The position numbers and the translations under genes are program-made. Shown here piece after piece: positions 1-8,155 of a DNA stretch of 64,000 bases. The DNA comes from Schauerella aestuarii (GTDB lineage Bacteria; Pseudomonadota; Gammaproteobacteria; Burkholderiales; Burkholderiaceae_B), in contig NZ_SIZW01000040.1 of the NCBI RefSeq assembly GCF_009866805.1, positions 496,001-560,000 on the forward strand, written 5' to 3'. The notes below the pieces were generated by a model. It searched no databases, had not been told where the DNA came from, and saw only the letters and a list, made by a program, of their open reading frames with translations. The stretch's first letter is position 1. Each line of letters begins with the position of its first letter.

Positions 1-587
1 TGGTGCTGCTGATCGTGTCGGTTGCCCTGCACTTCGCATTGATGGGATTGGCGCTCGTGTTCTTCGGCGCCGAAGGTTGGCGCACGCCGCCCTTCGTATC
101 GGGGCAGGTCGACCTCGGTTTCATGACGTGGTCGGCGCAGAGTCTGTTCGTGGTCGGCACGTGCGCGGCGCTCATCATCGCCCTATGGCTGTTCTTCGGT
201 AAAACGCTGTATGGCCGCGCATTGCGCGCGACGGCGGTCAACCGGCGCGGCGCGCGTCTCGTTGGCATCAGCACGACGATGTCGGGCACGCTCACCTTTA
301 CGCTCGCAGTGGCCATCGGTGTCGTGTCGGGGATGTTGATCGCACCGGTCACGACCGTGTACTACGACACCGGCTTTCTGATCGGGTTGAAAGGTTTCGT
401 GGGCGCCATCATCGGTGGCCTGGTGAGTTATCCGGTGGCCGCAGCCGGCGCATTGCTGGTCGGCATTCTCGAGGCCTTTTCGTCTTTCTGGGCCAGTGCC
501 TACAAAGAAGTCATCGTGTTTACGTTGATCATTCCGGTGCTGTTGTGGCGCTCGTTCGGCAGTCATCACGTGGACGACGAGGAATAA
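1..587 (+). CDS. livH: LivH-type branched-chain amino-acid ABC permease, 5' truncated by window edge
   Basis: This is the C-terminal part (about 194 codons) of a LivH-family inner-membrane permease; complete family members have about 290 residues, so the N-terminus lies upstream of the window. Several hydrophobic helices are visible. The GLKGFVGAIIGGL stretch followed by a Gly/Ala-rich helix is the usual LivH C-terminal signature. The stop is at 585-587 and the fused livM-livG gene starts 3 bp later, so the genes form one operon. No binding-protein gene for this system is visible; it may lie upstream. Substrate specificity (branched-chain amino acids, amides or related compounds) cannot be read from the sequence. 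Confidence 0.88.
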   Translation, partial: VLLIVSVALHFALMGLALVFFGAEGWRTPPFVSGQVDLGFMTWSAQSLFVVGTCAALIIALWLFFGKTLYGRALRATAVNRRGARLVGISTTMSGTLTFTLAVAIGVVSGMLIAPVTTVYYDTGFLIGLKGFVGAIIGGLVSYPVAAAGALLVGILEAFSSFWASAYKEVIVFTLIIPVLLWRSFGSHHVDDEE

Positions 588-590
588 ATC

Positions 591-2477
591 ATGCGCAAGA
601 ATCATGTGTTGATCGCGCTGTTCGTCGTCGTGCTGGCCGTGTTGCCCATGACGACGGCCACGCCTGAGTTCTGGATCACCCAACTCAATTACATCGGCCT
701 GGCCAGTCTGGTCGTGCTGGGTCTCGTGCTGCTTACCGGCGTGGGCGGTTTGACCTCGTTCGGTCAGGCGGCCTTCGTGGGCGTGGGCGCCTACACCACG
801 GCGTGGCTTACCACCCAATACGGCGTGTCGCCCTGGTTGGCGCTGGTTGCGGGCCTGGTGCTTACGGCGTTGATCGCCTTTACGCTGGGCGCGATTACGT
901 TGCGCCTGTCGGGCCACTATCTGCCTTTGGGCACCATCGCCTGGAGTCTGTCGCTCTTCTATCTGTTCGGCAATATGGAAGCGCTGGGCAAGCACGACGG
1001 GATCGCCGGCATTGCACCGCTCACGTTTTTCGGGTGGTCGCTCAGCGGCGGGCGCAATATGTACTACCTGATCTGGGTACTCGTGTTGCTGGCGGTGTGG
1101 GCCACGCACAATCTGCTCGATTCGCGCCCTGGGCGTGCCATCCGTGCACTCAAGAGCGGCGCGGGCATGGCCGAATCGATGGGGGTGAACACCGCCGCCT
1201 ACAAGATCATCATCTTCGTTTATGCCGCGCTGTTGGCGTGTGTGTCCGGCTGGCTGTACGCGCACATGCAGCGCGCCGTCAGTCCGAGTCCGTTCGGGCT
1301 GAACTACGGCATCGAGTACCTGTTCATGGCCGTTGTGGGCGGCGCAGGCTATGTGTGGGGCGCACTGCTGGGCTCGGCCGTGATTCTGATCCTGAAGGAC
1401 CAGATCCAGAACTGGATGCCGCGCTTGTTCAATACGGATGCCAACTTCGAACTGATCGTGTTCGGTGTGATGCTGGTGCTCGTGCTGCAATATGCACGCG
1501 ATGGCTTGTGGCCGATCTTGAGCGGGTTGTTTCGTCGTTTGACCGGTGGCGCCGGCTCGCGTCGCCATGCGCCTGCACCGCCCGAAGCTCCGGCGCTGCC
1601 CAAGCGCGAGCGCGATGCGCCCACCGAACATGTGCTCGAGGTGGATGCCATTCGCAAGGAATTCGGCGGCCTGGTGGCAGTCAACGACATCAGCTTCAAT
1701 GTGCGTACCGGCGAGATCGTGGGCTTGATCGGCCCCAACGGCGCCGGCAAGAGCACGACGTTCAATCTGATCACCGGCGTTTTGCCCGCCACCCGCGGCC
1801 AGGTGCGGTTTCGCGGCCAACGCATCGACGGGTTGAGTGCGCGCGCCATCGCCAAGCAAGGGGTTGGGCGCACGTTCCAGCATGTGCAGCTATTGCCCGG
1901 TATGTCTGTGATTGAAAACGTGGCCTTGGGTGCGCATCTGCGCACTGAAGTGGGTGTGGCGGCCGGTGCGTTGCACACCGATCGCGCGCGCGAAGCACAG
2001 TTGCTGCACGAAGCCGCGCGTCAATTGCAGCGTGTGGGTCTGGGCGACTATCTGTACGAACAGGCGGGCAACCTCGCATTGGGTCAGCAGCGCATTCTCG
2101 AGATCGCACGTGCCTTGGCCACGGATCCGGTGCTGCTGCTGCTTGACGAGCCCGCCGCCGGCCTGCGCTACAAGGAAAAGCAGGATCTGGCACGGGTGCT
2201 GTCGCAACTGCGTGAAGAGGGCATGAGCATTCTGCTGGTTGAGCACGACATGGATTTCGTGATGCGTTTGACCAATCACCTGGTGGTGATGGATTTCGGC
2301 ACCAAGCTCGCCGAAGGCGTGCCGGCCGATGTGCAGCGCAATCCGGCCGTGCTGGAAGCGTATCTGGGCGGTATCGACGAAGACATGCCGGGCACGTTGC
2401 CGCAGTCGGCAACGCCTGCCGCGCCTGTCGCGCCTGTCGCGCCCGCCCATCCTGCCAACGCTACCGGAGTCGCATGA
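591..2477 (+). CDS. livM-livG: Fused LivM permease - LivG ATPase of a branched-chain amino-acid ABC transporter
   Basis: This 628-residue protein joins two subunits that are usually separate. Residues 1-310 are a LivM-type permease with repeated hydrophobic helices. Residues 315-347 form a Pro/Ala/Arg-rich linker. Residues 348-600 are a LivG-type ATPase with Walker A GPNGAGKST (381-389), signature LALGQQR (495-501) and Walker B LLLLDEP (515-521). The C-terminal 25 residues are Ala/Pro-rich. The frame is open throughout with no stop at the junction, so this is a true fusion and not two adjacent genes. It starts at ATG 591, 3 bp after livH, and overlaps livF by 4 bp (ATGA). It is expected in the inner membrane with the ATPase domain in the cytoplasm. 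Confidence 0.93.
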   Translation: MRKNHVLIALFVVVLAVLPMTTATPEFWITQLNYIGLASLVVLGLVLLTGVGGLTSFGQAAFVGVGAYTTAWLTTQYGVSPWLALVAGLVLTALIAFTLGAITLRLSGHYLPLGTIAWSLSLFYLFGNMEALGKHDGIAGIAPLTFFGWSLSGGRNMYYLIWVLVLLAVWATHNLLDSRPGRAIRALKSGAGMAESMGVNTAAYKIIIFVYAALLACVSGWLYAHMQRAVSPSPFGLNYGIEYLFMAVVGGAGYVWGALLGSAVILILKDQIQNWMPRLFNTDANFELIVFGVMLVLVLQYARDGLWPILSGLFRRLTGGAGSRRHAPAPPEAPALPKRERDAPTEHVLEVDAIRKEFGGLVAVNDISFNVRTGEIVGLIGPNGAGKSTTFNLITGVLPATRGQVRFRGQRIDGLSARAIAKQGVGRTFQHVQLLPGMSVIENVALGAHLRTEVGVAAGALHTDRAREAQLLHEAARQLQRVGLGDYLYEQAGNLALGQQRILEIARALATDPVLLLLDEPAAGLRYKEKQDLARVLSQLREEGMSILLVEHDMDFVMRLTNHLVVMDFGTKLAEGVPADVQRNPAVLEAYLGGIDEDMPGTLPQSATPAAPVAPVAPAHPANATGVA

Positions 2478-3232
2478 TGACGACGCAACCCATTCTTGAA
2501 GTGCGCGATCTGGCAGCGCGCTACGGCAAAGTCGGCGCGCTATCGGGCGCCACGCTGTCGGTCGCGCCCGGCAGCATCGTCACGGTGATCGGCGCCAATG
2601 GCGCAGGTAAATCCACGATGCTCAACGCGATCATGGGCGCCTTGCCGCAAACAGGCCACGCCACCGGCCAGGTCACCTACGACGGCCAGGATATTTCAGG
2701 CTGGAGCGTCGAGCGGCGCGTGGGCGTCGGCCTCTCGCTGGTGCCCGAGCGGCGCGAACTTTTCGGCAGCATGTCCGTTGAGGACAACCTGCTGCTGGGC
2801 GGTTTCCGCCGCTATCGCGCGCGCGAATCGGGCTGGCGCGAAACCATGCAGGACGTCTTCGAGTTGTTCCCGCGGTTGCGCGAACGGCGCGCGCAGCAGG
2901 CCGGTACATTGTCGGGCGGCGAGCGCCAGATGCTGGCCGTGGGCCGCGCCTTGATGGCCAAGCCGCGCGTGCTGATGCTGGACGAGCCCAGTTTGGGACT
3001 CGCCCCACGCATCGTGCGCGAGATCTTCCACATCGTTTCGCAACTGCGTCAAACGGGCGTGGCCATCCTGCTGGTCGAGCAGAATGCACGCGCCGCGCTG
3101 CAAGTGGCCGATCACGGCTATGTGCTGGAAACCGGAGAAGTGATATTGTCCGGTCCGGCACATGAGCTGGCGGGCAATCCGCGCGTGATCGAAAGCTATC
3201 TGGGGCTGGGTAAGCAACAGGAAGCCGCGTGA
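2474..3232 (+). CDS. livF: LivF-type ABC transporter ATPase
   Basis: A 252-residue ATPase, the usual size for LivF. It has Walker A GANGAGKST (40-48), signature LSGGERQ (146-152) and Walker B VLMLDEPSLGL, so all catalytic motifs are intact. It should pair with the LivG half of the preceding fusion to drive uptake through LivH/LivM. The ATGATG start overlaps the upstream stop by 4 bp, indicating translational coupling. It is the last gene of the operon: a strong hairpin-plus-T-run terminator follows about 60 bp downstream. Contrast with the second LivF at 8156-8869, whose Walker A lysine is replaced by arginine. Confidence 0.95.
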   Translation: MMTTQPILEVRDLAARYGKVGALSGATLSVAPGSIVTVIGANGAGKSTMLNAIMGALPQTGHATGQVTYDGQDISGWSVERRVGVGLSLVPERRELFGSMSVEDNLLLGGFRRYRARESGWRETMQDVFELFPRLRERRAQQAGTLSGGERQMLAVGRALMAKPRVLMLDEPSLGLAPRIVREIFHIVSQLRQTGVAILLVEQNARAALQVADHGYVLETGEVILSGPAHELAGNPRVIESYLGLGKQQEAA

Positions 3233-3290
3233 TGGTTTGCGCATAGCGTGCACGGTCGCGTGTGGTTTGCGCGTACCCACTAATCCCCTG

Positions 3291-3320
3291 ACAGGCGCCA
3301 ACGGCGCCTGTTTTGTTTTC
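3291..3320 (+). terminator. Rho-independent terminator of the first liv operon
   Basis: A perfect 9-bp stem, ACAGGCGCC / GGCGCCTGT (3291-3299 and 3303-3311), with a 3-nt AAC loop is followed by TTTTGTTTT. It lies just past livF and ends before the start codon chosen for the Sel1 gene. Confidence 0.85.
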
Positions 3321-3333
3321 TGAATGGAATGTG

Positions 3334-4839
3334 ATGTTCAACGGCTCGAGGCGTCTGCAAGCGGCGCTGTACACGATTGCGGTGATGGCGGCTTTATCAG
3401 GTTCGGAAGCGGTTGCGGCCGAACATGGTGGAGGACCGGCCTCCGCAGCGGCGCAGTCGCAACCACGGTTGCAGTCGCCGTCAGAGTCGCCGTCAGATTC
3501 GCCGTCACCATCACAGTCGCTGTCACAGTCGCTGTCACCATCACCGTCACGGTCACAGGCCAACAGTGCTCCGCGTGCTGGAACGACGCCACTTCCAACG
3601 GCCGACGTCATCACCCGTCCGCCTTGGTTGCCGGCGGTGTACTGGTATGACGTCGATCCGGACGGCTGGTCGCCCGCCGACGTCGAACGCATTCTGCATG
3701 ACGCGGGCAGCGCCGCGCCGGACGCGCAATATGCGATGGCTGTGCTGGTGGAAGACGGCCGCCATGTCCAACAGGATTTGCCGCAAGCACAGCGACGCTA
3801 TCGCGCCGCCGCCGAGCGGGGCCATGCGGACGCTCAGGCATCGCTGGCGCGCATGCTGCTCAATGGTTGGGGCGGGGCGAATGATCCTGTTGAGGCACGT
3901 CTTTGGAACGCTCGCGCAGCGAAGCAGGGGCAACGGCGGGCGCTGTTCAATGCAGCCCAACTGAGCCGAGGCGAACCGGGCGCGGTGCGCGATCCCGCTG
4001 GCGAGTTGGCGTTGATCGTGCAGGCAGCCACGGCGGGCTTGCCGCAGGGTGCCCTCGAAGCAGCACGCCGACTGCGTCACGCGCAATCGGCTGACGATCG
4101 GGCACAGGCCTGGACCTGGTTGCTGCGAGCAGCCGATGCAGGTTTTCCGCCGGCCCTGATGGAACTGGATCGCTGGTGCAATGACGATCCCGACGTGCCG
4201 GTGTGCGCCGTGCGTGCCGGCGATGCGTTGCTGAATGCGGCGAAAGCAGGCTATCCACCGGCGCAGCGCTGGCTGGGTTTGCGTTATTGGGACTCGCGCA
4301 GCCCGCCCACCACATGGTCTTATGCGATGTGGAAGCAGATCTACGATCGCGATCCCGATAATCCGGTGCTGAGCAACAATCGGCCGGAAGGCGCGAGGTG
4401 GTTGACGCGCGCTGCGCAAAACGGCGACGGATTGGCGCTGTACAACGTGGGCATCCTGGCCACCGAGCAGAACGAACGCGCGCCGTATTTCAAAGCCGAG
4501 TACCGGGCGCTCTCCCTCGATGCCGTGCGCAGCTGCTACTTCTTCGCGGCGCAAATCGAGCAGATTCCAGAAGCGATGATGGGCCTGGTGCTCACCTATC
4601 GCGACACCGGTGAAGACGATCGTTTTACCGCTGCCGAGCGCGAAACGCTGACGAATTACTGGGTGGGCAAGGTGGGTGAACTGGGTGCTTTCGACAGCCG
4701 TGATGCCTGGCGGATGATGTATTCGGACTGGCGCTCGCATATCGGCACACCGGAGCCGGCTTTCCTGCGCAGAGGCATCAGCGGTCGCGATACCTGCCGA
4801 TTGGATCCGCTGCCGGGGGCGGCGCTGGACGATCGGTAA
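3334..4839 (+). CDS. Secreted Sel1/TPR-like repeat protein
   Basis: A 501-residue protein with an N-terminal signal peptide (about residues 1-29, ending AVAA). A Ser/Pro/Gln low-complexity stretch (about 48-74) follows. The rest is alpha-helical Sel1-like repeats of the type A-x-YAMAVLVEDG...A-x-RRY-x-AAAERGHADAQASLARMLLNG, recurring to about residue 400. Sel1 repeats are protein-interaction solenoids; no enzymatic motif was seen. ATG 3334 was chosen because the preceding in-frame TTG (3313) falls inside the liv terminator and because 3334 puts the signal peptide at the N-terminus; the ribosome site is weak. The gene sits alone between two liv operons and is flanked by hairpins with the same stem sequence. 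Function unknown; a periplasmic scaffold is a guess. Confidence 0.8.
   Translation: MFNGSRRLQAALYTIAVMAALSGSEAVAAEHGGGPASAAAQSQPRLQSPSESPSDSPSPSQSLSQSLSPSPSRSQANSAPRAGTTPLPTADVITRPPWLPAVYWYDVDPDGWSPADVERILHDAGSAAPDAQYAMAVLVEDGRHVQQDLPQAQRRYRAAAERGHADAQASLARMLLNGWGGANDPVEARLWNARAAKQGQRRALFNAAQLSRGEPGAVRDPAGELALIVQAATAGLPQGALEAARRLRHAQSADDRAQAWTWLLRAADAGFPPALMELDRWCNDDPDVPVCAVRAGDALLNAAKAGYPPAQRWLGLRYWDSRSPPTTWSYAMWKQIYDRDPDNPVLSNNRPEGARWLTRAAQNGDGLALYNVGILATEQNERAPYFKAEYRALSLDAVRSCYFFAAQIEQIPEAMMGLVLTYRDTGEDDRFTAAERETLTNYWVGKVGELGAFDSRDAWRMMYSDWRSHIGTPEPAFLRRGISGRDTCRLDPLPGAALDDR
3473..3556 (+). repeat. In-frame 6/12-bp tandem repeat coding for Ser-Pro/Ser-Gln/Ser-Leu
   Basis: The stretch is built from degenerate GTCNCN hexamers, including two adjacent copies of the 12-mer CAGTCGCTGTCA. 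It codes for residues 48-74 of the Sel1 protein, in which almost every second residue is Ser. The period is a multiple of three, so copy-number change would keep the frame. Confidence 0.8.
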
Positions 4840-4845
4840 ACGGCA

Positions 4846-4867
4846 ACAGGCGCCCGAGGGCGCCTGT
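4846..4867. terminator. Hairpin between convergent Sel1 and livM genes, possible terminator
   Basis: The inverted repeat ACAGGCGCCC / GGGCGCCTGT (4846-4855 and 4858-4867) has almost no loop and sits between the 3' ends of two convergent genes. Neither strand has a clear T-run, so it may only protect 3' ends. Its stem matches the terminator at 3291-3311. Confidence 0.5.
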
Positions 4868-4904
4868 CGATACTGACGTCACGCGTTGAGGATCGGGTGG
4901 CGCG

Positions 4905-5897
4905 CTACACGGGGCGTGCGGTTGCCTGGCGGCGCCGGTCGATCAATGCACCGATCTCGCCCACGATGCCGCGGCGGAAGGCCATCACGCAGATGATGAA
5001 AATCAGCCCGATCACGATCGTGACCGATTCGCCCAGGCCCGCGAACCATTCCACACCGGTCATGCGCGCCAGGGCCACGCCCATGTCGCCCACTTTGTTC
5101 TCGAGCAGAACGACCACGAAAGCACCCAGTACGGGGCCGGTGAGGGTGCCGAGGCCGCCGATCAGCGTCATCAGGATCACGAGTCCGGACATCTGCCAGG
5201 TGGCGTCCGAGAGGGTGGCCGAGACGAACACGAGCGTTTTGGCACTGCCGGCCAAGCCGGCCAAGGCGGCCGACAACACGAACGCGAGGAGCTTGAAGCG
5301 TTCGACGTCGTAGCCCAGCGAGACGGTGCGGGGCTCGTTCTCACGCAGTGCTTTCAAGACCTGGCCGAACGGCGAGTTGACCGTGCGCCAGATGATGAAG
5401 AAGCCCAATGCGAAAATGCCGAGCACGACGTAATAGAGATTGAGGTCGCGGCTCAGATCGATGATGCCCAGCAACGTGCCGCGTGGCACGCCCTGCAATC
5501 CATCTTCGCCGCCCGTGAAGCGCGCCTGCAGGAAGAAGAAGAACACCATCTGCGAGAGTGCCAGCGTGATCATCGCGAAGTAGATGCCGCTGCGCCGGAT
5601 GGCGACGGCGCCCATCACCAGGCCCAGCAAGGCGGCTGCGCCGACGCCGGCCAGCAAGCCGAGTTCGGTGGGCAGGCCCCAGATCTTGATCGCGTGCCCT
5701 GTGACGTAAGCCGCCGTGCCGAGAAAGGCGGCATGGCCGAACGAGAGCAGGCCGGTGAACCCCAGCAGCAGATTGAATGCGCAGGCGAAAAGCGCATAAC
5801 ACAGCACCTTCATGACGAAGATGGGGTACACGCCGACAAAGGGCAGAATCGCCACGATGACGGCGAAGGCCAGATAACCGAGAGCGTGACGTTTCAT
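4905..5897 (-). CDS. livM: LivM-type branched-chain amino-acid ABC permease
   Basis: A 330-residue hydrophobic protein with multiple membrane helices and the LivM-type motif FNLLLGFTGLLSFGHAAFLG near residue 45. It is a stand-alone LivM, unlike the fusion at 591-2477. Start ATG 5897 overlaps the livH stop in an ATGA arrangement, so the two permease subunits are translationally coupled. It is the last gene of the minus-strand operon livG-livF-SBP-livH-livM. It should form the inner-membrane channel with LivH. Confidence 0.94.
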   Translation of the reverse strand: MKRHALGYLAFAVIVAILPFVGVYPIFVMKVLCYALFACAFNLLLGFTGLLSFGHAAFLGTAAYVTGHAIKIWGLPTELGLLAGVGAAALLGLVMGAVAIRRSGIYFAMITLALSQMVFFFFLQARFTGGEDGLQGVPRGTLLGIIDLSRDLNLYYVVLGIFALGFFIIWRTVNSPFGQVLKALRENEPRTVSLGYDVERFKLLAFVLSAALAGLAGSAKTLVFVSATLSDATWQMSGLVILMTLIGGLGTLTGPVLGAFVVVLLENKVGDMGVALARMTGVEWFAGLGESVTIVIGLIFIICVMAFRRGIVGEIGALIDRRRQATARPV

Positions 5898-6781
5898 TTT
5901 TCTTTTCCGAACAGGCCGGCCGGACGAATGAGCAGCACGATCGCCATGATGATGAAGACCACCGTGCTCGAGGCCTCAGGCCAGAACACCTTGGTCATCC
6001 CCTCGATCACGCCCAGGCCCAAACCCGTGACGATGGCGCCCAGGATCGAGCCCATGCCGCCGATGACGACCACGGCAAACACCACGATGATGAGGTTGGA
6101 TCCCATGAGCGGCGAGATCTGCAGCACGGGGGCGGCCAGCACCCCCGCGAAGCCCGCCAGGCCCACGCCGAACCCATAGGTGAGCATGACCATGCGCGGC
6201 ACGTTGACCCCGAACGCTTCGACGAGCTTGGGGTTTTCCGTGCCGGCGCGCAGCAGTGCGCCCAACCGGGTGCGTTCGATCACGAACCAGGTGATCAGGC
6301 ACACCGTGACCGAGGCCACGACCACCCAGGCCCGATAGTTGGGCAGCACCATGAAGCCGAGGTTGGTGGCGCCGCGCAGCAGTTCCGGCGTGGGATAGGG
6401 TTGCCCCGACACGCCGAAGAAACTGCGAAACACACCCTCGATCAGGAGCGTGAGCCCAAAGGTGAGCAAGAGCCCATACAAGTGATCGAGCTTGTAGATA
6501 TGCCGCATCAACAGCCGTTCGATGATGATGCCAAATATCCCGACGACGATGGGCGCGAGCACCAGCATCACCCAGTAGTTCAAGCCCAGGTAGGTCAACC
6601 CCAGCCATGCCACGAAGGCGCCCATCATGTACAACGCGCCATGCGCGAAGTTGATGACGTTGAGCAGACCGAAGATAACCGCCAGGCCGAGCGACAGCAT
6701 GGCGTAGAAGGACCCGTTGACCAGGCCCAGCAGCAACTGTCCCAACAGCGCCGGCAGTGGAATGCCGAAGAGTTCAGTCAT
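5894..6781 (-). CDS. livH: LivH-type branched-chain amino-acid ABC permease
   Basis: A 295-residue inner-membrane permease of normal LivH length. The N-terminus LLLGLVNGSFYAMLSLGLAV and the GALYMMGAF motif are typical of the family. The gene starts 3 bp after the binding-protein stop and overlaps livM by 4 bp. The partial LivH at the window start is a divergent paralogue serving the other transporter. Confidence 0.95.
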   Translation of the reverse strand: MTELFGIPLPALLGQLLLGLVNGSFYAMLSLGLAVIFGLLNVINFAHGALYMMGAFVAWLGLTYLGLNYWVMLVLAPIVVGIFGIIIERLLMRHIYKLDHLYGLLLTFGLTLLIEGVFRSFFGVSGQPYPTPELLRGATNLGFMVLPNYRAWVVVASVTVCLITWFVIERTRLGALLRAGTENPKLVEAFGVNVPRMVMLTYGFGVGLAGFAGVLAAPVLQISPLMGSNLIIVVFAVVVIGGMGSILGAIVTGLGLGVIEGMTKVFWPEASSTVVFIIMAIVLLIRPAGLFGKEK

Positions 6782-6784
6782 GGA

Positions 6785-8002
6785 TCACTTCTTGACGAGT
6801 TTGCAGGTCGACTCGGACAGTTTGGTGTAGACCTCGTCGCCGGGCAGCGTGGCGATCGTCTTGTAGTAATCCCACGGTCCCTTGGATTCGGCCGGCGTCT
6901 TGACCTGGAACAGGTACATGTCGTGCACCATCCGGCCGTCTTCACGCACCACGCCGCCCTTGGCGTAGAAATCGTCGACCTTGTTGCTGCGCATCCATTT
7001 CATCAGCGTATCGGCATCGTCGGTACCGGTGGCCTTGATCGCCTTCAAATAGAAAGCCACGGCCGAGTAATCGGCGGCCTGAATGGACGACGGCTTGCGC
7101 TTCATCTTGTCTTCGAAGCGCTTGCTCCAGGCACGTGCCTCATCGCTTTGATCCCAGTACCAGCTGTCGGTCAGATACAAGCCTTGCGTGGCCTGCAGCC
7201 CGAGCGAGTGCACATCGTTGATGAACACCAGCAGGCCGGCCATTTTCATCGTGGGCGTGATGCCGAATTCGTTGGCGGCCTTGATCGAGTTGATCGTATC
7301 GCCGCCGGCGTTGGCCAGACCCAGGATCTGTGCCTTGGAACTCTGCGCCTGCAGCAGGAACGACGAGAAGTCGGCTGTGGCGAGCGGGGCGCGCACGGTG
7401 CCCTTCACTTCGCCGCCGGCCGCTTTGACGACCGCGGCCGTGTCGCGCTCGAGCGCGTGACCGAAGGCGTAGTCGGCGGTCAGGAAGAACCAGCTCTTGC
7501 CGCCGTTCTTCACCACGGCCGAACCCGTGCCCCGTGCCAGCGCCACGGTGTCGTATGCGTAGTGGATGGTGTAGGGCGTGCACTGCGAATTGGTGAGGTC
7601 GGAGGCACCGGCGCCGATCGGGAAGAAAGGCTTCTTCTTTTCGCCGGCAATGGCGGCCATGGCCAGACCGGTACTGGAGTTGGTGCCGCCCACCAGCATG
7701 TCCATGTTTTGCTGATCGAACCATTCGCGTGCGCGCGCCGAAGCGATGTCCGCCTTGTTCTGATGGTCGGCGGTGAGCAATTCGATCTTCTTGCCGTTGA
7801 TTTCGCCGCCGGCGTCTTCGATCGCCATGCGGATGGCTTCGATACCGCCGCGCCCGTCGATGTCGGAGTACACGCCGGAGAGATCGGAAATGAAGCCGAT
7901 GCGGATGACGTCATTGGAAATGCCTTGCGCCTGCGTGGCCGCCAGCGGCGCCGCAGCCAAGCCAGCGAGTGCCAGCGCAGCAGTGATGGTATGCAACTTC
8001 AT
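6785..8002 (-). CDS. HAAT-family periplasmic substrate-binding protein
   Basis: A 405-residue periplasmic binding protein of the leucine/amide-binding (Peripla_BP_6) type. Residues 1-26 are a signal peptide ending in ATQAQG. The mature part contains the family motif IRIGFISDLSGVYSDIDG and the stretch HQNKADIASARAREWFD. ATG 8002 was chosen because it gives the signal peptide and has GAGGAG upstream; a longer in-frame extension to 8128 would bury it. The gene sits between the ATPase and permease genes and has its own hairpin-containing leader and a candidate promoter, fitting the higher amount of binding protein needed. It is clearly related to the orphan binding protein at 56368-57585, also 405 residues. 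The ligand is not known. Confidence 0.92.
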   Translation of the reverse strand: MKLHTITAALALAGLAAAPLAATQAQGISNDVIRIGFISDLSGVYSDIDGRGGIEAIRMAIEDAGGEINGKKIELLTADHQNKADIASARAREWFDQQNMDMLVGGTNSSTGLAMAAIAGEKKKPFFPIGAGASDLTNSQCTPYTIHYAYDTVALARGTGSAVVKNGGKSWFFLTADYAFGHALERDTAAVVKAAGGEVKGTVRAPLATADFSSFLLQAQSSKAQILGLANAGGDTINSIKAANEFGITPTMKMAGLLVFINDVHSLGLQATQGLYLTDSWYWDQSDEARAWSKRFEDKMKRKPSSIQAADYSAVAFYLKAIKATGTDDADTLMKWMRSNKVDDFYAKGGVVREDGRMVHDMYLFQVKTPAESKGPWDYYKTIATLPGDEVYTKLSESTCKLVKK

Positions 8003-8054
8003 GTCTCGACTCCTCGTCTTTTTTGATGCCGGGCTCTGCCCGGTTCTTAAATCA

Positions 8055-8083
8055 TGTTTACTGCCGACTGCCTGACTGCTCAA
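8055..8083 (-). promoter_or_regulatory. Candidate internal promoter for the liv binding-protein gene
   Basis: On the minus strand TTGAGC (8078-8083) and TAAACA (8055-8060) are 17 bp apart in the 153-bp gap between livF and the binding-protein gene. A small hairpin (CCGGGC-AGA-GCCCGG) follows in the leader. The hexamer matches are only moderate. Confidence 0.4.
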
Positions 8084-8155
8084 TCCTTCTTTCGGGCGGG
8101 AGGCGACGGGCGCACGGCGCGGCGGCAACCGTCGCCGATCGTGCCCGCGGCGCGC

